Shown here: positions 20,667 through 31,986 of the stretch, one piece after another
How positions within the stretch are numbered: the stretch's first letter is position 1
Layout: the number at the start of each line of letters is the position of its first letter
From: Pectobacterium sp. PL152
Lineage (GTDB): Bacteria; Pseudomonadota; Gammaproteobacteria; Enterobacterales; Enterobacteriaceae
Direction of reading: 5' to 3'
Length of the DNA stretch: 64,000 nt
Assembly: GCA_021907015.1 (NCBI GenBank)
Contig: CP091064.1
Location: 1,736,001-1,800,000 of the forward strand
Program-made: the position numbers and the translations under genes
Notes under the pieces: model-generated
Told to the model about the DNA's origin: nothing
What the model saw: the letters and a program-made list of their open reading frames with translations, nothing else
Database searches by the model: none

Positions 20667-21947
20667 TCAGACAATATAGTCCATCAGTTCCTGCTCTTTT
20701 TTGCAGAGGCGGCGCCAGTCAGCAATCGGCATACGAATAACCAGACCAATTTGCCCATCCTCTTCAATCCATTCTTTTTCTATTGCCTGAAGCTGGTAAA
20801 AACGACTACGCAAGCGTCCTGCCTGCGGGGGAAGATGCAAGGTATATTGTGCGATTTCCCCGGAAAGCCGCTCAGTCAATGCCTGAAATAGCAACGGAAT
20901 ACCGTCACCAGTCTGTGCTGAAAGCCAGACCCGTACCGGTAGATTCTCTTCGTTGCGATCGATACGCGGAACGAAATCATCCAGCATATCAATCTTGTTC
21001 ATTACCAACAGCGCAGGTATTTCATCCGCCTCGATTTCCGCCAGTACGTCATTAACCGCCTCGATGTTCTCGTCGAGACGAGGATCGGCGGCATCAACAA
21101 CGTGCAACAGCAGCGAGGCCTGACGTGTTTCCTGTAGTGTAGCCTTAAACGCAGCCACCAAATCATGGGGCAACTGCCGGATAAAACCTACGGTATCCGC
21201 CAGCACTGTATCACCGACATCATCCACTTCAATGCGGCGCAATGTTGGATCCAGTGTGGCAAATAACTGATCGGCGGCATAGACGCCCGCCGATGTAATC
21301 TTGTTAAACAGCGTGGATTTACCCGCGTTGGTATAGCCCACCAGCGAAACGGTGGGGACATCGGCGCGAACCCGCGACCGCCGCCCCTGTTCACGCTGTT
21401 TTTCTACCCGTTCAAGACGCGACAGTATCTGAGTGATACGGTTACGCAATAAACGACGGTCGGTTTCAAGCTGGGTTTCACCCGGGCCACGCAAACCGAT
21501 ACCGCCTTTCTGGCGCTCGAGGTGCGTCCAACCGCGAACCAATCGGGTCGCGAGGTGGCGCAACTGTGCCAGTTCTACCTGTAATTTCCCCTCGTGAGTA
21601 CGCGCACGCTGGGCAAAAATATCTAAAATCAGTCCGGTACGATCGATCACCCGGCACTCACACAAACGCTCCAGATTACGTTCCTGAGCAGGCGTCAACG
21701 CATGATCAAACAGCACGACAAACGCGCCAGTTTCTTTTACTGCCTGGGCAATTTCTTCGGCTTTACCTTCCCCGACAAAATACTTGGGGTGAGGCGCCTT
21801 ACGGCTACCAGTAACCACCTGCAAGGATTCAATACCGGCAGAAGAAACCAGAGATTCAAACTCCAGCAGATCGTCAGTATCTCTATCTTGCGAGAAAAAA
21901 ATATGAACTAATATGGCCCGTTCACCTGATTCATAACGGTCAAACAA
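20667..21947 (-). CDS. hflX: Ribosome-splitting GTPase HflX
   Basis: GTPase that rescues stalled ribosomes, notably after heat stress. The N-terminal HflX domain carries [14 protein letters not shown]; the Gly-rich linker [14 protein letters not shown] follows; the G domain has G1 [13 protein letters not shown]3 [11 protein letters not shown] and G4 NKID. 426 residues, as in E. coli. It lies between hfq and hflK in the conserved order. Confidence 0.97.
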   Translation of the reverse strand: MFDRYESGERAILVHIFFSQDRDTDDLLEFESLVSSAGIESLQVVTGSRKAPHPKYFVGEGKAEEIAQAVKETGAFVVLFDHALTPAQERNLERLCECRVIDRTGLILDIFAQRARTHEGKLQVELAQLRHLATRLVRGWTHLERQKGGIGLRGPGETQLETDRRLLRNRITQILSRLERVEKQREQGRRSRVRADVPTVSLVGYTNAGKSTLFNKITSAGVYAADQLFATLDPTLRRIEVDDVGDTVLADTVGFIRQLPHDLVAAFKATLQETRQASLLLHVVDAADPRLDENIEAVNDVLAEIEADEIPALLVMNKIDMLDDFVPRIDRNEENLPVRVWLSAQTGDGIPLLFQALTERLSGEIAQYTLHLPPQAGRLRSRFYQLQAIEKEWIEEDGQIGLVIRMPIADWRRLCKKEQELMDYIV

Positions 21948-22041
21948 GCGAGTAACCTCTTAAACGAGCAAAAAACACCACAGCGAAGGAGCCGAGCGAT
22001 GCATCCAGCTCTCCCGCGCCGTGGTGAATTGACAATACGCC

Positions 22042-22341
22042 TTATTCGGCGTCATCAGCTTCCTGCGACTGCTGCGAAGCCGCCGTGTTGTTACTGTGAT
22101 AATTGCTGCCGCCGCCTGGATTGTTGCTATGGTGAGATACAGGACGAGAGGGAACAACTGTAGAGATGGCGTGCTTATAAACCATCTGACTTACCGTGTT
22201 TTTCAACAAAATCACGAACTGATCGAAAGATTCGATCTGACCTTGCAGCTTAATACCGTTCACCAAATAAATCGAAACCGGAACACGTTCACGACGCAAA
22301 GCGTTCAAGAACGGATCTTGCAAAGATTGCCCCTTAGCCAT
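22042..22341 (-). CDS. hfq: RNA chaperone Hfq
   Basis: Hexameric Sm-like protein that pairs small RNAs with mRNAs. The 99-residue protein has the Sm1 core ([20 protein letters not shown]) and the Sm2 [12 protein letters not shown] that lines the proximal face. The C-terminal tail is rich in Asn, Ser, His and Gln, more variable than the core, as usual. It lies between miaA and hflX, and miaA-hfq transcripts are known in E. coli. Confidence 0.98.
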   Translation of the reverse strand: MAKGQSLQDPFLNALRRERVPVSIYLVNGIKLQGQIESFDQFVILLKNTVSQMVYKHAISTVVPSRPVSHHSNNPGGGSNYHSNNTAASQQSQEADDAE

Positions 22342-22452
22342 TCTATATTTTCCTTATTTGTATGTTGTTTGTAACAAAGAGCCCTACGGCTCTAAAATAA
22401 CGGTGTAAAAACTTGCACGCTGAGACTCACCGATTGTACACAATCACTCAAC

Positions 22453-23394
22453 CTATGCACTAACAACCTCTATTACCTTGTTCAGTGCTTCAGTTGGTTT
22501 TTCGCTATCCAGCCAGCAGACATCATCCCAACCGCGTAGCCAGGTCATTTGCCGCTTCGCGAGCTGACGCGTCGCACAAATTCCCCGATAAACCATTTCA
22601 TCGTAATCAATTTCACCGGATAAATATGACCACATCTGGCGATAACCAACGCAACGAATAGAGGGCATATCCGTATGAAGGTCCTGCCGGGCAAATAATA
22701 ACCGGGCTTCTCTCTCAAAATCCGCCGCCAACATCTGGTGAAAACGCTGTTCAATTCGCTGATGCAACAATTCACGCGTCGCCGGGGCGATAGCAAACTG
22801 ATGAACCTGATAGGGCAGCGCGTCGCCAGACGTTTTTGTCAGTTCAGTTAAAGTGTTACCTGAAACGAAAAAAACTTCCAGTGCTCGCGAGAGTCTCTGT
22901 GGATCATTTGGATGAATCCGAATTGCTGCTACCGGATCGATCTCACTGAGCTGCCGATGCATCGCTTCCCAGCCGATTTCTTTTGCCTGTTCTTCAATAC
23001 GCTGGCGCACGGCAGCATCGGCTGGCGGCAGCGGAGAAAGCCCCTCCAGCAGCGCCTTGAAATACAGCATCGTCCCCCCAATCAGGAGGGGAATGCGCCC
23101 GGCAGCGGTAATGTCTGCCATCTCGCGTAGCGCATCGCGGCGAAAATCGGCCGCAGAATAAGATTCCGCTGGGTCGAGAATGTCGATTAACCGATGCGGT
23201 GCCTGTGCAAGCTCTTCCGCACTCGGTTTTGCTGTCCCGATATCCATGCCTTTATAGATGAGGGCGGAATCTACGCTAATCAACTCTACCGGCAAATATT
23301 CTCGTAACGCCATTGCCAATGCCGTTTTTCCTGACGCCGTTGGCCCCATGATAAAAATGGCGGGCGGCAACGACGCTTTTTCTACATCACTCAT
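22453..23394 (-). CDS. miaA: tRNA dimethylallyltransferase
   Basis: Adds a dimethylallyl group to A37 of tRNAs that read U-starting codons. The P-loop [11 protein letters not shown] (about residues 17-27), the catalytic [17 protein letters not shown] block and the C-terminal [17 protein letters not shown] are present. 313 residues. Its ATG lies inside the end of mutL (8-nt overlap, ATGAGTGA), so translation is coupled. Confidence 0.97.
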   Translation of the reverse strand: MSDVEKASLPPAIFIMGPTASGKTALAMALREYLPVELISVDSALIYKGMDIGTAKPSAEELAQAPHRLIDILDPAESYSAADFRRDALREMADITAAGRIPLLIGGTMLYFKALLEGLSPLPPADAAVRQRIEEQAKEIGWEAMHRQLSEIDPVAAIRIHPNDPQRLSRALEVFFVSGNTLTELTKTSGDALPYQVHQFAIAPATRELLHQRIEQRFHQMLAADFEREARLLFARQDLHTDMPSIRCVGYRQMWSYLSGEIDYDEMVYRGICATRQLAKRQMTWLRGWDDVCWLDSEKPTEALNKVIEVVSA

Positions 23395-25396
23395 GCTTTA
23401 AAGCCTTGATGGCATCATGGATGTCCATCATATATAAAAGTTCAGACGGCGGCGCTTTCGCCAACTGCGGACAAAGCCGCTCGACATCCGCCAGTAATTG
23501 TATGGCCTGAGAATGGCTCCAGCTTTCCTGATCACTCTGCAATCGCGTTGCCATCCACGATGCTAATTCACCAGGTTCCACCTGCTGCGTCTCAACCGTC
23601 TGATAGTTGGCCAGATAGCCTATCAGTTCGGAGATCAAGTTTTGTAAATTTTGTTGGCGCAATGGTAAAGGTACGGCCCGCAGCGTCGCACGCTGTGACT
23701 CAACAAGTACATCAATACCAAAACGCGCCAGCAAAGCGTGATGTGCAGACAACACGCTCAGCTCAGATTTACTCAACGTCAGGCGCTGCGGAATCAGCAA
23801 CGGCTGCGCCCGCAGCCCCTCTTCCGACGGCGTCAGCTGCACCGCTTTCAGATAGCGCTCAGCAACGGAAAGCGACAGCATCGCCAGCCCCTTATGGTAC
23901 TCCAGCAGCGCGTAGCACGGCGGATAAACCGTCAATACTCGGCCAAAGCCATTCGATTGGCTTTCCAGCGGCGACTCAACGGGCGCGCGTGACTTATTAT
24001 TACTGACGGCCGTGTCCGGCGCGGTTCGATGTGGAGGGGAATCCTGTGATGCTGCCGACGGCACCGACGCATCTGGCGGCATAATGCGATTCGGCGGTAC
24101 AGAAACGCGCTCGCCAGACGGGATTGGCGCACTTGCCGCGTTATCCGCCGGTTGCAGCAGCGTCTTATACAGATCGCCCTGCTTTTTCTGGTACGGATGT
24201 TCCGGTTGATAGCCGGAATAGGCTGTTTCTTTCGCCTGACCGGCATGGCCCGCACGCGGCGTTTTCCCGCCATACGACGGCGAACTATCGGTACGCGACG
24301 GCTGAGCAAAATGGTTTTCGCCGGCGGCGGGACGATTTTCCTGCTGCCATTGCACGGGTTTCCCGGTCTCCGGCTCCGTCATGCCAAGCCCCGGTGCAGA
24401 TGCTTGTTGCAGAACGGACATCACCGCCTGATAGATAAAGTCATGCACCAGCCGAGCCTGATGGAACCGAACCTCATGCTTGGCAGGATGCACATTCACA
24501 TCAACCTGATGCGGGTCGATCTCCAGATACAGCACATAGGCGGGTTGCTGATCGTCACTGAGCTGATCCTGATAAGCCTGTCGGATGGCATGGTTGATGA
24601 GCCGATCGCGCATCATGCGCTGGTTCACGTAGCAATACTGCATATCAGGCAGCTGTTTCGCGCCAATCGGATCGGCCACCCAGCCATGAATAGTGAGATC
24701 GCCGTGTTGCCAGGACACCGCCAGCGCATGCTGCAGGAAGGTCGCCCCGCAGATGCTGCCCAACCGGCGTTCATACTGGCTTTTATCCGGTGCCGCACGG
24801 TACTGCCGCATCAGCTTACCGTTATGATGCAACGTAATGGCGACATCGAAACGCGCCAGCGCAATGCGGCGCACCACCTCATCAATATGCGTGAATTCGG
24901 TTTTCTCGGTACGCATAAATTTACGGCGGGCAGGCGTGTTATAAAACAGATCCAACACTTCCAGCGTGGTGCCCACAGGATGAGCCGCAGGCTTGACCGT
25001 CACCGCCATATCACGCCCTTCGGCGTAGGCCTGCCAGGCTTCGGATTGTTCGGCGGTGCGTGATGTCAGGGTTAAACGGGAGACAGAACTGATACTCGCC
25101 AGCGCTTCGCCGCGAAAGCCCATGCTGACGATCGCTTCCAGATCGTCGAGCGTCGCAATTTTGCTGGTCGCATGACGCGCCAGCGCGAGCGTCAATTCAT
25201 CCTTTCCGATGCCCGAACCGTTGTCACGAATACGAATCAGCTTCGCACCACCGCGCTCGATGTCGATATCAATCCGGGTTGCCCCTGCATCCAGACTGTT
25301 TTCCACCAGCTCCTTCACGACCGAAGCCGGACGCTCAACCACTTCTCCGGCGGCGATCTGGTTAGCCAACTGCGGTGGCAACACCTGAATCGGCAT
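23387..25396 (-). CDS. mutL: DNA mismatch repair protein MutL
   Basis: GHKL ATPase that links MutS mismatch recognition to MutH nicking. The N-terminal ATP site has [12 protein letters not shown] (Glu29, Asn33), RDNGSGIG and [13 protein letters not shown] Pro/Ser/Gln-rich linker (about residues 340-470) joins the C-terminal dimerisation domain. I see no DQHA(X)2E endonuclease motif, as expected in a bacterium with MutH. 669 residues. It overlaps miaA and follows amiB by about 50 nt. Confidence 0.97.
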   Translation of the reverse strand: MPIQVLPPQLANQIAAGEVVERPASVVKELVENSLDAGATRIDIDIERGGAKLIRIRDNGSGIGKDELTLALARHATSKIATLDDLEAIVSMGFRGEALASISSVSRLTLTSRTAEQSEAWQAYAEGRDMAVTVKPAAHPVGTTLEVLDLFYNTPARRKFMRTEKTEFTHIDEVVRRIALARFDVAITLHHNGKLMRQYRAAPDKSQYERRLGSICGATFLQHALAVSWQHGDLTIHGWVADPIGAKQLPDMQYCYVNQRMMRDRLINHAIRQAYQDQLSDDQQPAYVLYLEIDPHQVDVNVHPAKHEVRFHQARLVHDFIYQAVMSVLQQASAPGLGMTEPETGKPVQWQQENRPAAGENHFAQPSRTDSSPSYGGKTPRAGHAGQAKETAYSGYQPEHPYQKKQGDLYKTLLQPADNAASAPIPSGERVSVPPNRIMPPDASVPSAASQDSPPHRTAPDTAVSNNKSRAPVESPLESQSNGFGRVLTVYPPCYALLEYHKGLAMLSLSVAERYLKAVQLTPSEEGLRAQPLLIPQRLTLSKSELSVLSAHHALLARFGIDVLVESQRATLRAVPLPLRQQNLQNLISELIGYLANYQTVETQQVEPGELASWMATRLQSDQESWSHSQAIQLLADVERLCPQLAKAPPSELLYMMDIHDAIKALKHE

Positions 25397-25447
25397 GGCG
25401 TATCCCTCTTACAATCTTCAATCTATCGACATCGTCAGCATGAAGCA

Positions 25448-27115
25448 TCAGGCGGACGGAATAATCAGCGTTTGCCCCAGTTGTACCGTGCCGGAACGCA
25501 TATTATTCGCTTGCTGGATATCTTTCATGCTGACACCGTAACGGGCAGCGATCGCACTTAGGCTATCACCCTTTACGACCTTATGCTTCACCGGCGCTGC
25601 CTTTTTGGGCGCTGGGGATGATGCCGTCTGTTTCGTCCCTGTCGCCGGAATATTCAGGCGTTGTCCAACCCAGACGATATCCTTGTTCAGCTTATTCACG
25701 TCACGCATGGCCGCGAGGCTGACGCCATAACTCCGGGCAATGGAAGAAAGTGTTTCACCGCGTGCAACGGTATGACGCGTGCTGCCCGCAGTCGCCTTTG
25801 CCGCGCTGACGTTATCACTTGACGTTGCGGTATCATTTGCCGCCGACTGTAGTGGGCGGCTTTCCTGCTTTGGGAGAGATTGCATCGGGTGCGTCTGGAA
25901 GTACCCCTCAGCCCCTGATAAATCGCATTGGCGATTTTTTCCTGATAATCGTTACTCCCCAACAGCCGCTCTTCCGAGACATTGGTGATAAATCCGGTTT
26001 CCACAAGTAGAGAGGGAATATCCGGCGAGCGCAACACCCTAAACTGGCGTGCTCAGGACGTCGTTTATGCAGCCCCCGACGCGCTGGAGTTCACGCAGTA
26101 CCTTGGTTGCCACGTCATACCCGACCCGCTGAGAGTGACCAAATTGCAGATCCAGTACCGCCTGACTCAGGTAAGGATCGGCACTGCTGTTCGCTAACAG
26201 ATCGCCAGCCCCGCCCAGCAGTTCAGATTGCTTCTCATGCTGTTCCAGCCAGTTTGCCATTTCACTGTTCGCACGGCGGTTGGACAGCACCCAAACGGAC
26301 GCGCCTTTGGCATTACGGTTCGGCGCCGCATCTGCGTGAATCGACACTAACAGGTTCGCGCCCTGCTTACGCGCCACGTCCGAACGCCCCATGACAGAAA
26401 TAAAGTAGTCGCCGTCACGCGTCAGCACACCTTTAAAAGCGGGATCGTTATTCAGTAAGACTTGTAGCTTACGGGCGATAGCAATAGTGACATTTTTCTC
26501 CCGCAGCCCGTTCGTGCCAATCGCACCAGGATCCTGCCCGCCGTGACCGGCATCAATCGCCACCACAACGCGTTCATTCCCCTGCCGGGCTGGCACGCGG
26601 GCTGATGACGAACTGCTATTGACGGCCACAGTCGGCTTGTTGGTAAACGGATTTTTGGCAGGTTCTACCGGTGCGCTATTCTGCTGCCGTGAAGCCGGAG
26701 GCGCTGAGGCTTGCACCGTTTTTGCTTTATCACCCGTGATGGTGAAAACCACAACGTAACCCGATCCTTCTTTTTGCGTCACCGCTCGCGTTTTAGCCGC
26801 CTGAGTCAAATCCAGCACCAAACGCAGGCTTTGTGCGTCCTGCGCATTGCTGGTGCGCACACGCTTAATCAGATTTTGCCCGCTGAAATCCAGCGGCAAT
26901 CCCTGAATGACGCCAGTCTGACGAATATCAATCACCACTCTGGCAGGGTTACTGAGTGGGAAAAAAGCATAAATAGGCTGACCGCTAAAGCTCAGGCGCA
27001 CCGTGGCCTGGCCTGAGGCGTTGTCCACCTTAATGTCCGACAGATTAGCGGCCCACGCCGACCCCGCCAGCAACAGCCACACGCCGATGAACAGCGTAAC
27101 CATACGACTCATCAT
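25448..27115 (-). pseudogene. amiB: N-acetylmuramoyl-L-alanine amidase AmiB (three frame breaks, probably sequencing errors)
   Basis: Periplasmic zinc amidase that splits daughter-cell peptidoglycan at division. A signal peptide ends near AGSAWA; an AMIN domain follows (about residues 25-130); the Amidase_3 domain shows [14 protein letters not shown], the zinc Glu in REKNVTIA and the zinc His in SIHADAAP. The C-terminus has two LysM repeats ([19 protein letters not shown] and HKVVKGDSLSAIAARYGVS). The frame breaks at runs 26073-26077 (C5), 26037-26039 (C3) and 25904-25907 (C4); one extra C in each restores a continuous protein. Its ATG overlaps the tsaE stop by 4 nt. Confidence 0.9.
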
Positions 27116-27594
27116 GATTCTGTTGTTCCTGGCTGAAGAGAAAAACGTTGCAACATCGCGTCTCCCACCGCAGAGACAGCGGACAGTTCAGCCTGTCGGC
27201 CCTGATCCTGATAGCGCAAATGCAGTTCGATATCCGCATCGGGCAGCACGCCTGCACCCTGTTGCGGCCATTCAATCAGACAAATGGCATCCTGCGTTAA
27301 ATAATCACGGATCCCCATAAACTCCAACTCTTCCGGGTCGGCCAGTCGATAGAGATCAAAGTGGTAGACCGCCAGCGGCGATAACGCATAAGGCTCTACC
27401 AGCGTATAAGTGGGGCTTTTGACATTGCCCTGGTGACCGCGCGCCTGTAGGAACCCGCGACTAAACGTCGTTTTCCCCGCGCCAAGATCGCCATAAAGGT
27501 GGATAACACAAGCGCCGTCACAGGCTTGCGCCAGCGCCGTGCCTAACGAGATAGTGGCTGCCTCATCCGGCAGAAGTAAGACTATTTTTTTCAT
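27112..27594 (-). CDS. tsaE: tRNA threonylcarbamoyladenosine biosynthesis ATPase TsaE
   Basis: P-loop ATPase that works with TsaB and TsaD to make t6A37 in tRNA. Walker A is [14 protein letters not shown]; the [10 protein letters not shown] and HFDLYRL blocks are characteristic of the family. 160 residues, near the E. coli 153. The gene overlaps amiB by 4 nt and lies about 50 nt after nnr. Confidence 0.96.
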   Translation of the reverse strand: MKKIVLLLPDEAATISLGTALAQACDGACVIHLYGDLGAGKTTFSRGFLQARGHQGNVKSPTYTLVEPYALSPLAVYHFDLYRLADPEELEFMGIRDYLTQDAICLIEWPQQGAGVLPDADIELHLRYQDQGRQAELSAVSAVGDAMLQRFSLQPGTTES

Positions 27595-27642
27595 TCTATT
27601 GTTCTAACAACATAAGTCCTAAAAACATCGGCTCTAAAAACA

Positions 27643-29175
27643 TCAGCTCGGATTAACATACCGGAACAGCACAGGCAGTAAGTCGGTTGCCAGCATACCC
27701 CGGGTGCCGCGTCGGGCCGCCAACCAATCGGCCGCCGCACCGTGTACAACACACCCTGCACAAGCCGCATCATACAGCGAGAGCTTTTGTGCCAGCAAAC
27801 CGCCGACAATACCTGACAGCACATCACCCATACCACCTGTCGCCATACCGGGGTTACCCACATCAGCAATGGCAACCTCGTCCCGCTCGCTGACGATGAC
27901 CGTTCCCGCCCCTTTTAACACGACAACGCCACCATAGCGTTTTGCCAACCTTGTCGCTGCAAGTAAGCGATCACTTTCAATATCAGAGACACGGCAATTC
28001 AGTAAACGCGCCGCCTCGCCGGGGTGAGGTGCCAGCACGCGATTCTGCCGCTTATGCGGATTGATTGCCAGCAGGTTAAGCGCATCCGCATCCCATAACA
28101 TGGGTTTGTTACAATTTTCTGCCAGACGCAGCGCATTTTTACCCCATTCATCCTGTCCTAAACCGGGTCCAATCACGACGACATCCGCCCATTCCAGCCC
28201 CTGTTGCAGGGTATCTGTCGTCAGTTCCTGCACCATTAATTCAGGTCGGGCCGTGAGAAACGCCGATTGATACTGTTTGTGAGTAAGTACTCGCACTAAG
28301 CCTGCGCCGCTGTGTAACGCCGCATCGGCAGCCATCAATACCGCGCCGCCCAAGCCAACATTGCCGCCCACTACCAGCAGTCTGCCGTTATCGCCTTTAT
28401 GCTGTCCGGCCGGTCGAGGAGACAACCATTTGGCAAGCTGCGCCGCGGTCAGTCGCCGTATCGGCGCGGTTTTTTCATCCAGCCATGTCTGTAAGCCTAG
28501 CGAGTGGTAATGTAATTTCCCAACCTGCTCACGCGCACGGCCCGTCAGTAACCCCGGTTTCAGCGCGATAAACGTCACCGTCTGCGTCGCGCAGATCGCA
28601 ACGCCAGCACAAGCGCCGGTTTCGGCATGTAATCCAGAGGGAATATCCAGTGAAACGATAGGGGCGGGATAAGTATTTGCCTGCGTGATTAACGCGGCAT
28701 AGGGTGCGCGCGGTGCAGCGGAAAGCCCGGTGCCGAGCAGACCATCAACGATGAGATCGATCCCTTCCGGCCACGGCGAAGCAGCATCCTGCGCATTCAC
28801 ATCCTGAACACACCCGCCCTGCTCCAGCCAGCGCTGGCGGGCAAGGCGAGCGTCATCGGGCAGCGGCTTGTCGCTGGTGCAGGCAACAACATCCACGTCA
28901 ATACCCGCAGCCCGCGCCAAACTGGCGACCACATATCCATCACCGCCGTTATTGCCGTGTCCAGCCAGAACCCGCCAGCGTCGAGCCGAGGGATAGCATT
29001 GGCGCGCCACCTGAAATGCCGCGTCTCCCGCACGCTGCATGAGCACCCACAGCGAAAGTCCTGACTCGCGCGCCGCTCTGGCTTCTTCGCGGCGCACCCA
29101 GTCGGCGTAAAACACCGAATCAGGCAATGTGGTTTCTGCCGTATCGAGCCGATGAGACTCAGTGGCGTGATGCAT
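27643..29175 (-). CDS. nnr: Bifunctional NAD(P)H-hydrate epimerase/dehydratase
   Basis: Repairs hydrated NADH and NADPH. The N-terminal YjeF_N epimerase domain has GHGNNGGDGYVVA; the C-terminal ribokinase-like dehydratase domain has HPGEAARLL and the ATP-site motif NPGMATGGMGDVLSG. From the ATG at 29175 (MHHATESHRLD) the product is 510 residues. That start is preferred because GGAG lies six bases upstream, while the ATG seven codons earlier has no site. In E. coli nnr is followed divergently by queG; here an unknown gene lies between. Confidence 0.94.
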   Translation of the reverse strand: MHHATESHRLDTAETTLPDSVFYADWVRREEARAARESGLSLWVLMQRAGDAAFQVARQCYPSARRWRVLAGHGNNGGDGYVVASLARAAGIDVDVVACTSDKPLPDDARLARQRWLEQGGCVQDVNAQDAASPWPEGIDLIVDGLLGTGLSAAPRAPYAALITQANTYPAPIVSLDIPSGLHAETGACAGVAICATQTVTFIALKPGLLTGRAREQVGKLHYHSLGLQTWLDEKTAPIRRLTAAQLAKWLSPRPAGQHKGDNGRLLVVGGNVGLGGAVLMAADAALHSGAGLVRVLTHKQYQSAFLTARPELMVQELTTDTLQQGLEWADVVVIGPGLGQDEWGKNALRLAENCNKPMLWDADALNLLAINPHKRQNRVLAPHPGEAARLLNCRVSDIESDRLLAATRLAKRYGGVVVLKGAGTVIVSERDEVAIADVGNPGMATGGMGDVLSGIVGGLLAQKLSLYDAACAGCVVHGAAADWLAARRGTRGMLATDLLPVLFRYVNPS

Positions 29176-29265
29176 GTTGTTCTCCATCAATGACATGGAA
29201 CATGCATTTCAAGTTAGCAAGGTCTGCCCCGGTTCGCCAGAGAACGGGCAGACGATCAGGGCCTA

Positions 29266-30146
29266 TTAGCGAGAAATCTCAGGTAGCGAAGCAAAGAATT
29301 GTTCGAGCCGCTTTACCGAGTATTGCTGCGTTTGTGCATTAAAAACGCTTTTCAATACATCAAGCGCGTTCGACATAAAGCCAGATGAGGTGGACAAATC
29401 AATATTGGCAAATGGATTGCTTATTTCTGCCTGCTTCAGATCGTTAACTTTTCTGGCAGCGTTATCCTGATACTCCCGTCCCCAATCAGAATGTTTAATG
29501 GCAGCAGTTTTGGCGAAGCTAATAAACTCTTCTAACCCTTTTACCGTGTCACCGGACGCCATCGCTTCCTGATACCTCTCATAACGCTTCGGTTCTTTTT
29601 CCTTCATGATTTCTACCCAGTCCACCTTATATTCCGTCGTTCCAGGTATATAGGAAGGAGGAGTGTAATAAGAGACATTGCCTGTTTCGTCCGTTGTCTG
29701 CGTCTGCGAAATCGCCGCAATTTGCTTCATCGTATCCAGAAAGGATTGCTTCCGATCGTCATTGATATAGTGTTCGGCGAGATAAGCAGCCTGAGAAAGT
29801 CCCAGCGCTAACGAAGCTTGACGCTGCTCTCCACTTACCGCTGAGCTATTCATGAAATTTTCATCAATGATACGATAAACCGCCTGAGACACCTGCTCAG
29901 GCTGTTCGGCTAAGGCCTGTGACAATGCATTATCGATATCAGAGGAAAAAAACGGCGAACAGGCTGGGATATAATAGAGTCTTGTAACTGATCCCGGCCT
30001 TCCTGACTGATTTGCACATGTTCAAAGGTAATCGGCTTCGATGACGCAACCGTAGTCATTTGCGCAGCCTGCCGCTGGTTAACATCAATGTGGAGATCTA
30101 AGCCGTGAACAGTGGTGCGATAAGAAACCAATGGTGTCATTTCCAT
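29266..30146 (-). pseudogene. Unknown protein between nnr and queG (one frame break)
   Basis: I do not recognise this gene. Adding one base to the A7 run at 29946-29952 joins two frames into a product of about 293 residues. The first 60 residues are rich in Thr, Ser and Gln with no signal peptide and end in the phrase FEHVQISQEGRDQL. The rest is mostly helical and charged (for example WVEIMKEKEPKRYERYQEA) and no membrane segment is visible. Its leader plus 'IS' anchor resembles three other unknown genes in this window (at 40.9, 43.5 and 46.8 kb). It is divergent from queG and stands in a place where E. coli has no gene, which suggests acquisition. An exported effector-like protein is possible but unproven. 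Confidence 0.6.
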
Positions 30147-30315
30147 GAGGTGCTCCCAGAGATATTCATACGTTTTTATTTGCTATCGTCTAAAATTATC
30201 GACGACCGTTTCAAAGTCTTTATCTGTTCTTTTATCGACAATACAGTTCTGTTCAACAACGATATCTAAACGTTATGGTAAAATCGGGGTAATACAGTAC
30301 ATTTTACGGTTCCCC

Positions 30316-31450
30316 ATGTCATACCCCTACGATCTCAACGAATTAGCGCAACACATCAAGCAATGGGGACAGGCATTGGGATTCCAGCAGGTCGGCATCT
30401 GCGACACCGATTTGTCCGTAGAAGAGCCCCGGCTTCAGGACTGGCTGGATAAGCAATACCACGGAGAAATGGACTGGATGGCGCGCCATGGCATGCTGCG
30501 GGCGCGCCCACACGAGCTGCTGCCCGGTACACTGCGAGTCATTAGCGTTCGTATGAATTACCTGCCCGCCAAAGCCGCATTCGCCAGCACCTTAAAAATC
30601 CGGAACTCGGCTACGTTAGCCGTTATGCGCTGGGCCGCGATTACCACAAGTTATTACGCCAGCGATTGAAAAAGCTCGGCGATCGGATTCAGGAATACTG
30701 CGGTGAACTGAATTTTCGCCCCTTTGTCGATTCCGCTCCTATCATGGAACGCCCGTTGGCCGCGAAAGCCGGACTTGGTTGGGTTGGTAAACACTCACTA
30801 ATTCTGAACAGAGGCCGGTTCCTGGTTCTTTCTCGGCGAGCTGCTGATCGATTTACCTCTGCCCGTCGATCGGCCGCAGGAAGAACAATGCGGCCGCTGC
30901 GTCGCCTGCATGACCACCTGCCCAACAGGCGCAATTGTCGCACCTTATACCGTCGATGCCCGCCGTTGTATTTCCTATCTGACTATCGAATTGGAAGGCC
31001 CGATTCCTGAAGAATTTCGTCCGCTAATGGGCAATCGCATCTACGGCTGCGATGACTGTCAGCTTATTTGTCCGTGGAATCGGTTTTCGCAGCTCACCGA
31101 CGAGGCCGATTTCAGCCCGCGTGCTGCATTGCATACGCCGGAGCTGCTGGCGCTATTCGGCTGGCATGAAGAGAAATTTCTGCGGATTACGGAAGGGTCA
31201 CCGATCCGGCGCATCGGCCATCTCCGCTGGCTACGCAATATTGCCGTCGCGCTGGGAAATGCCCCTATCAGGATAGTATCGTGCTGGCCCTGCAAGCTCG
31301 TCTGGGTGAAAGCGAACTGTTGGATGAACATATCCACTGGGCGGTGCGTCAGCAGTTGGAACGCCGTGCGTCGGTGGAAATTGACGTCCAGTCTACACAG
31401 AAAAACGACTTATTCGTGCAGTAGAGAAAGGATTACCGCGTGATGCGTGA
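30316..31450 (+). pseudogene. queG: Epoxyqueuosine reductase QueG (four frame breaks, probably sequencing errors)
   Basis: Cobalamin- and iron-sulfur-dependent reductase for the last step of queuosine synthesis in tRNA. The N-terminus is MSYPYDLNELAQHIKQWG; the two [4Fe-4S] motifs CGRCVACMTTCPTGA and CDDCQLICPWN are both present, as is RRIGHLRWLRN. The frame breaks at A5 30594-30598, in an AG repeat near 30809-30813 (two bases missing), at C4 31262-31265 and at A5 31401-31405. Repair gives a protein ending RLIRAVEKGLPRDA with its stop at 31448-31450, about 379 residues, the E. coli length. Confidence 0.9.
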
Positions 31451-31825
31451 GTCGCGCAAACCGGTGTCATCAGTTTGTCGCACGCGCTGTGAATAAATAA
31501 AAAACCGTTGCCAATCAACTGTCACAAAAAGTACAAGCGATCGTTATAACGTTTTATAAGTAAAATTTATGAATAGATATCAATAAGATACTCTACAGTA
31601 TTTTATCAATAACATAGCGTGATTAATAAATAACCAACAAACAGCCTGTGGATAAGTCTGTTAAGAAGAATATGATTTTTTGTATTAACTGATAAAAAAT
31701 GATGTGGACTGAGGCAACACTAACGCTCGAAATACGATGCTGTGTAGACGGCAAAAACGTGCAATAGCACAGAGCGGCCAGCATTATGAATTTCTTATCG
31801 TCCCTTGGCAAGGGTTGAGATCTAC
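31451..31825. other. AT-rich gap between convergent queG and ahpF
   Basis: Very AT-rich sequence with no convincing gene. It marks the left edge of the accessory stretch between queG and the tRNA-Gly. I see no terminator for queG with a clear stem. Confidence 0.35.
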
Positions 31826-31885
31826 TTTTACGATCGAAAGGGGCGTTTTATGATCAAAAGGAAAATTTTGCGATCGAAAAAAGCG
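31826..31885. repeat. Three 20-bp tandem repeats, each with a GATC
   Basis: Three units at 31826-31845, 31846-31865 and 31866-31885 share the pattern TTTTRYGATCRAAARRRR. The GATC is at the same place in each, so the sites are exactly 20 bp apart, about two helical turns. The array ends at the stem of the ahpF terminator. Dam methylation or a protein that reads spaced GATC sites could act here; this is inference. Confidence 0.7.
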
Positions 31886-31914
31886 CGGCGATGCCTTTTA
31901 TGAGGCATCGCCGC
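31876..31914 (-). terminator. Terminator of ahpF
   Basis: An 11-bp stem (GCGGCGATGCC with GGCATCGCCGC, 31885-31914) and an 8-nt loop, followed on the minus strand by GC and a U6 run. It lies about 70 nt past the ahpF stop. Confidence 0.85.
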
Positions 31915-31986
31915 ACGGGGCATTAAGATCGTCTTCAAAGAATTGGGACGGTGACAGCAGTATCGCCCCCTTCCCACGGATCGATG

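Noticed and set aside
24152-25063. 303-codon open frame antisense to mutL
   Set aside because: mutL on the minus strand is complete with all its motifs; the frame is a by-product.
25448-27115. amiB as two or three separate genes
   Set aside because: The pieces join into one AmiB protein by adding one base at each of three homopolymers, and the zinc ligands and LysM repeats are in the right order.
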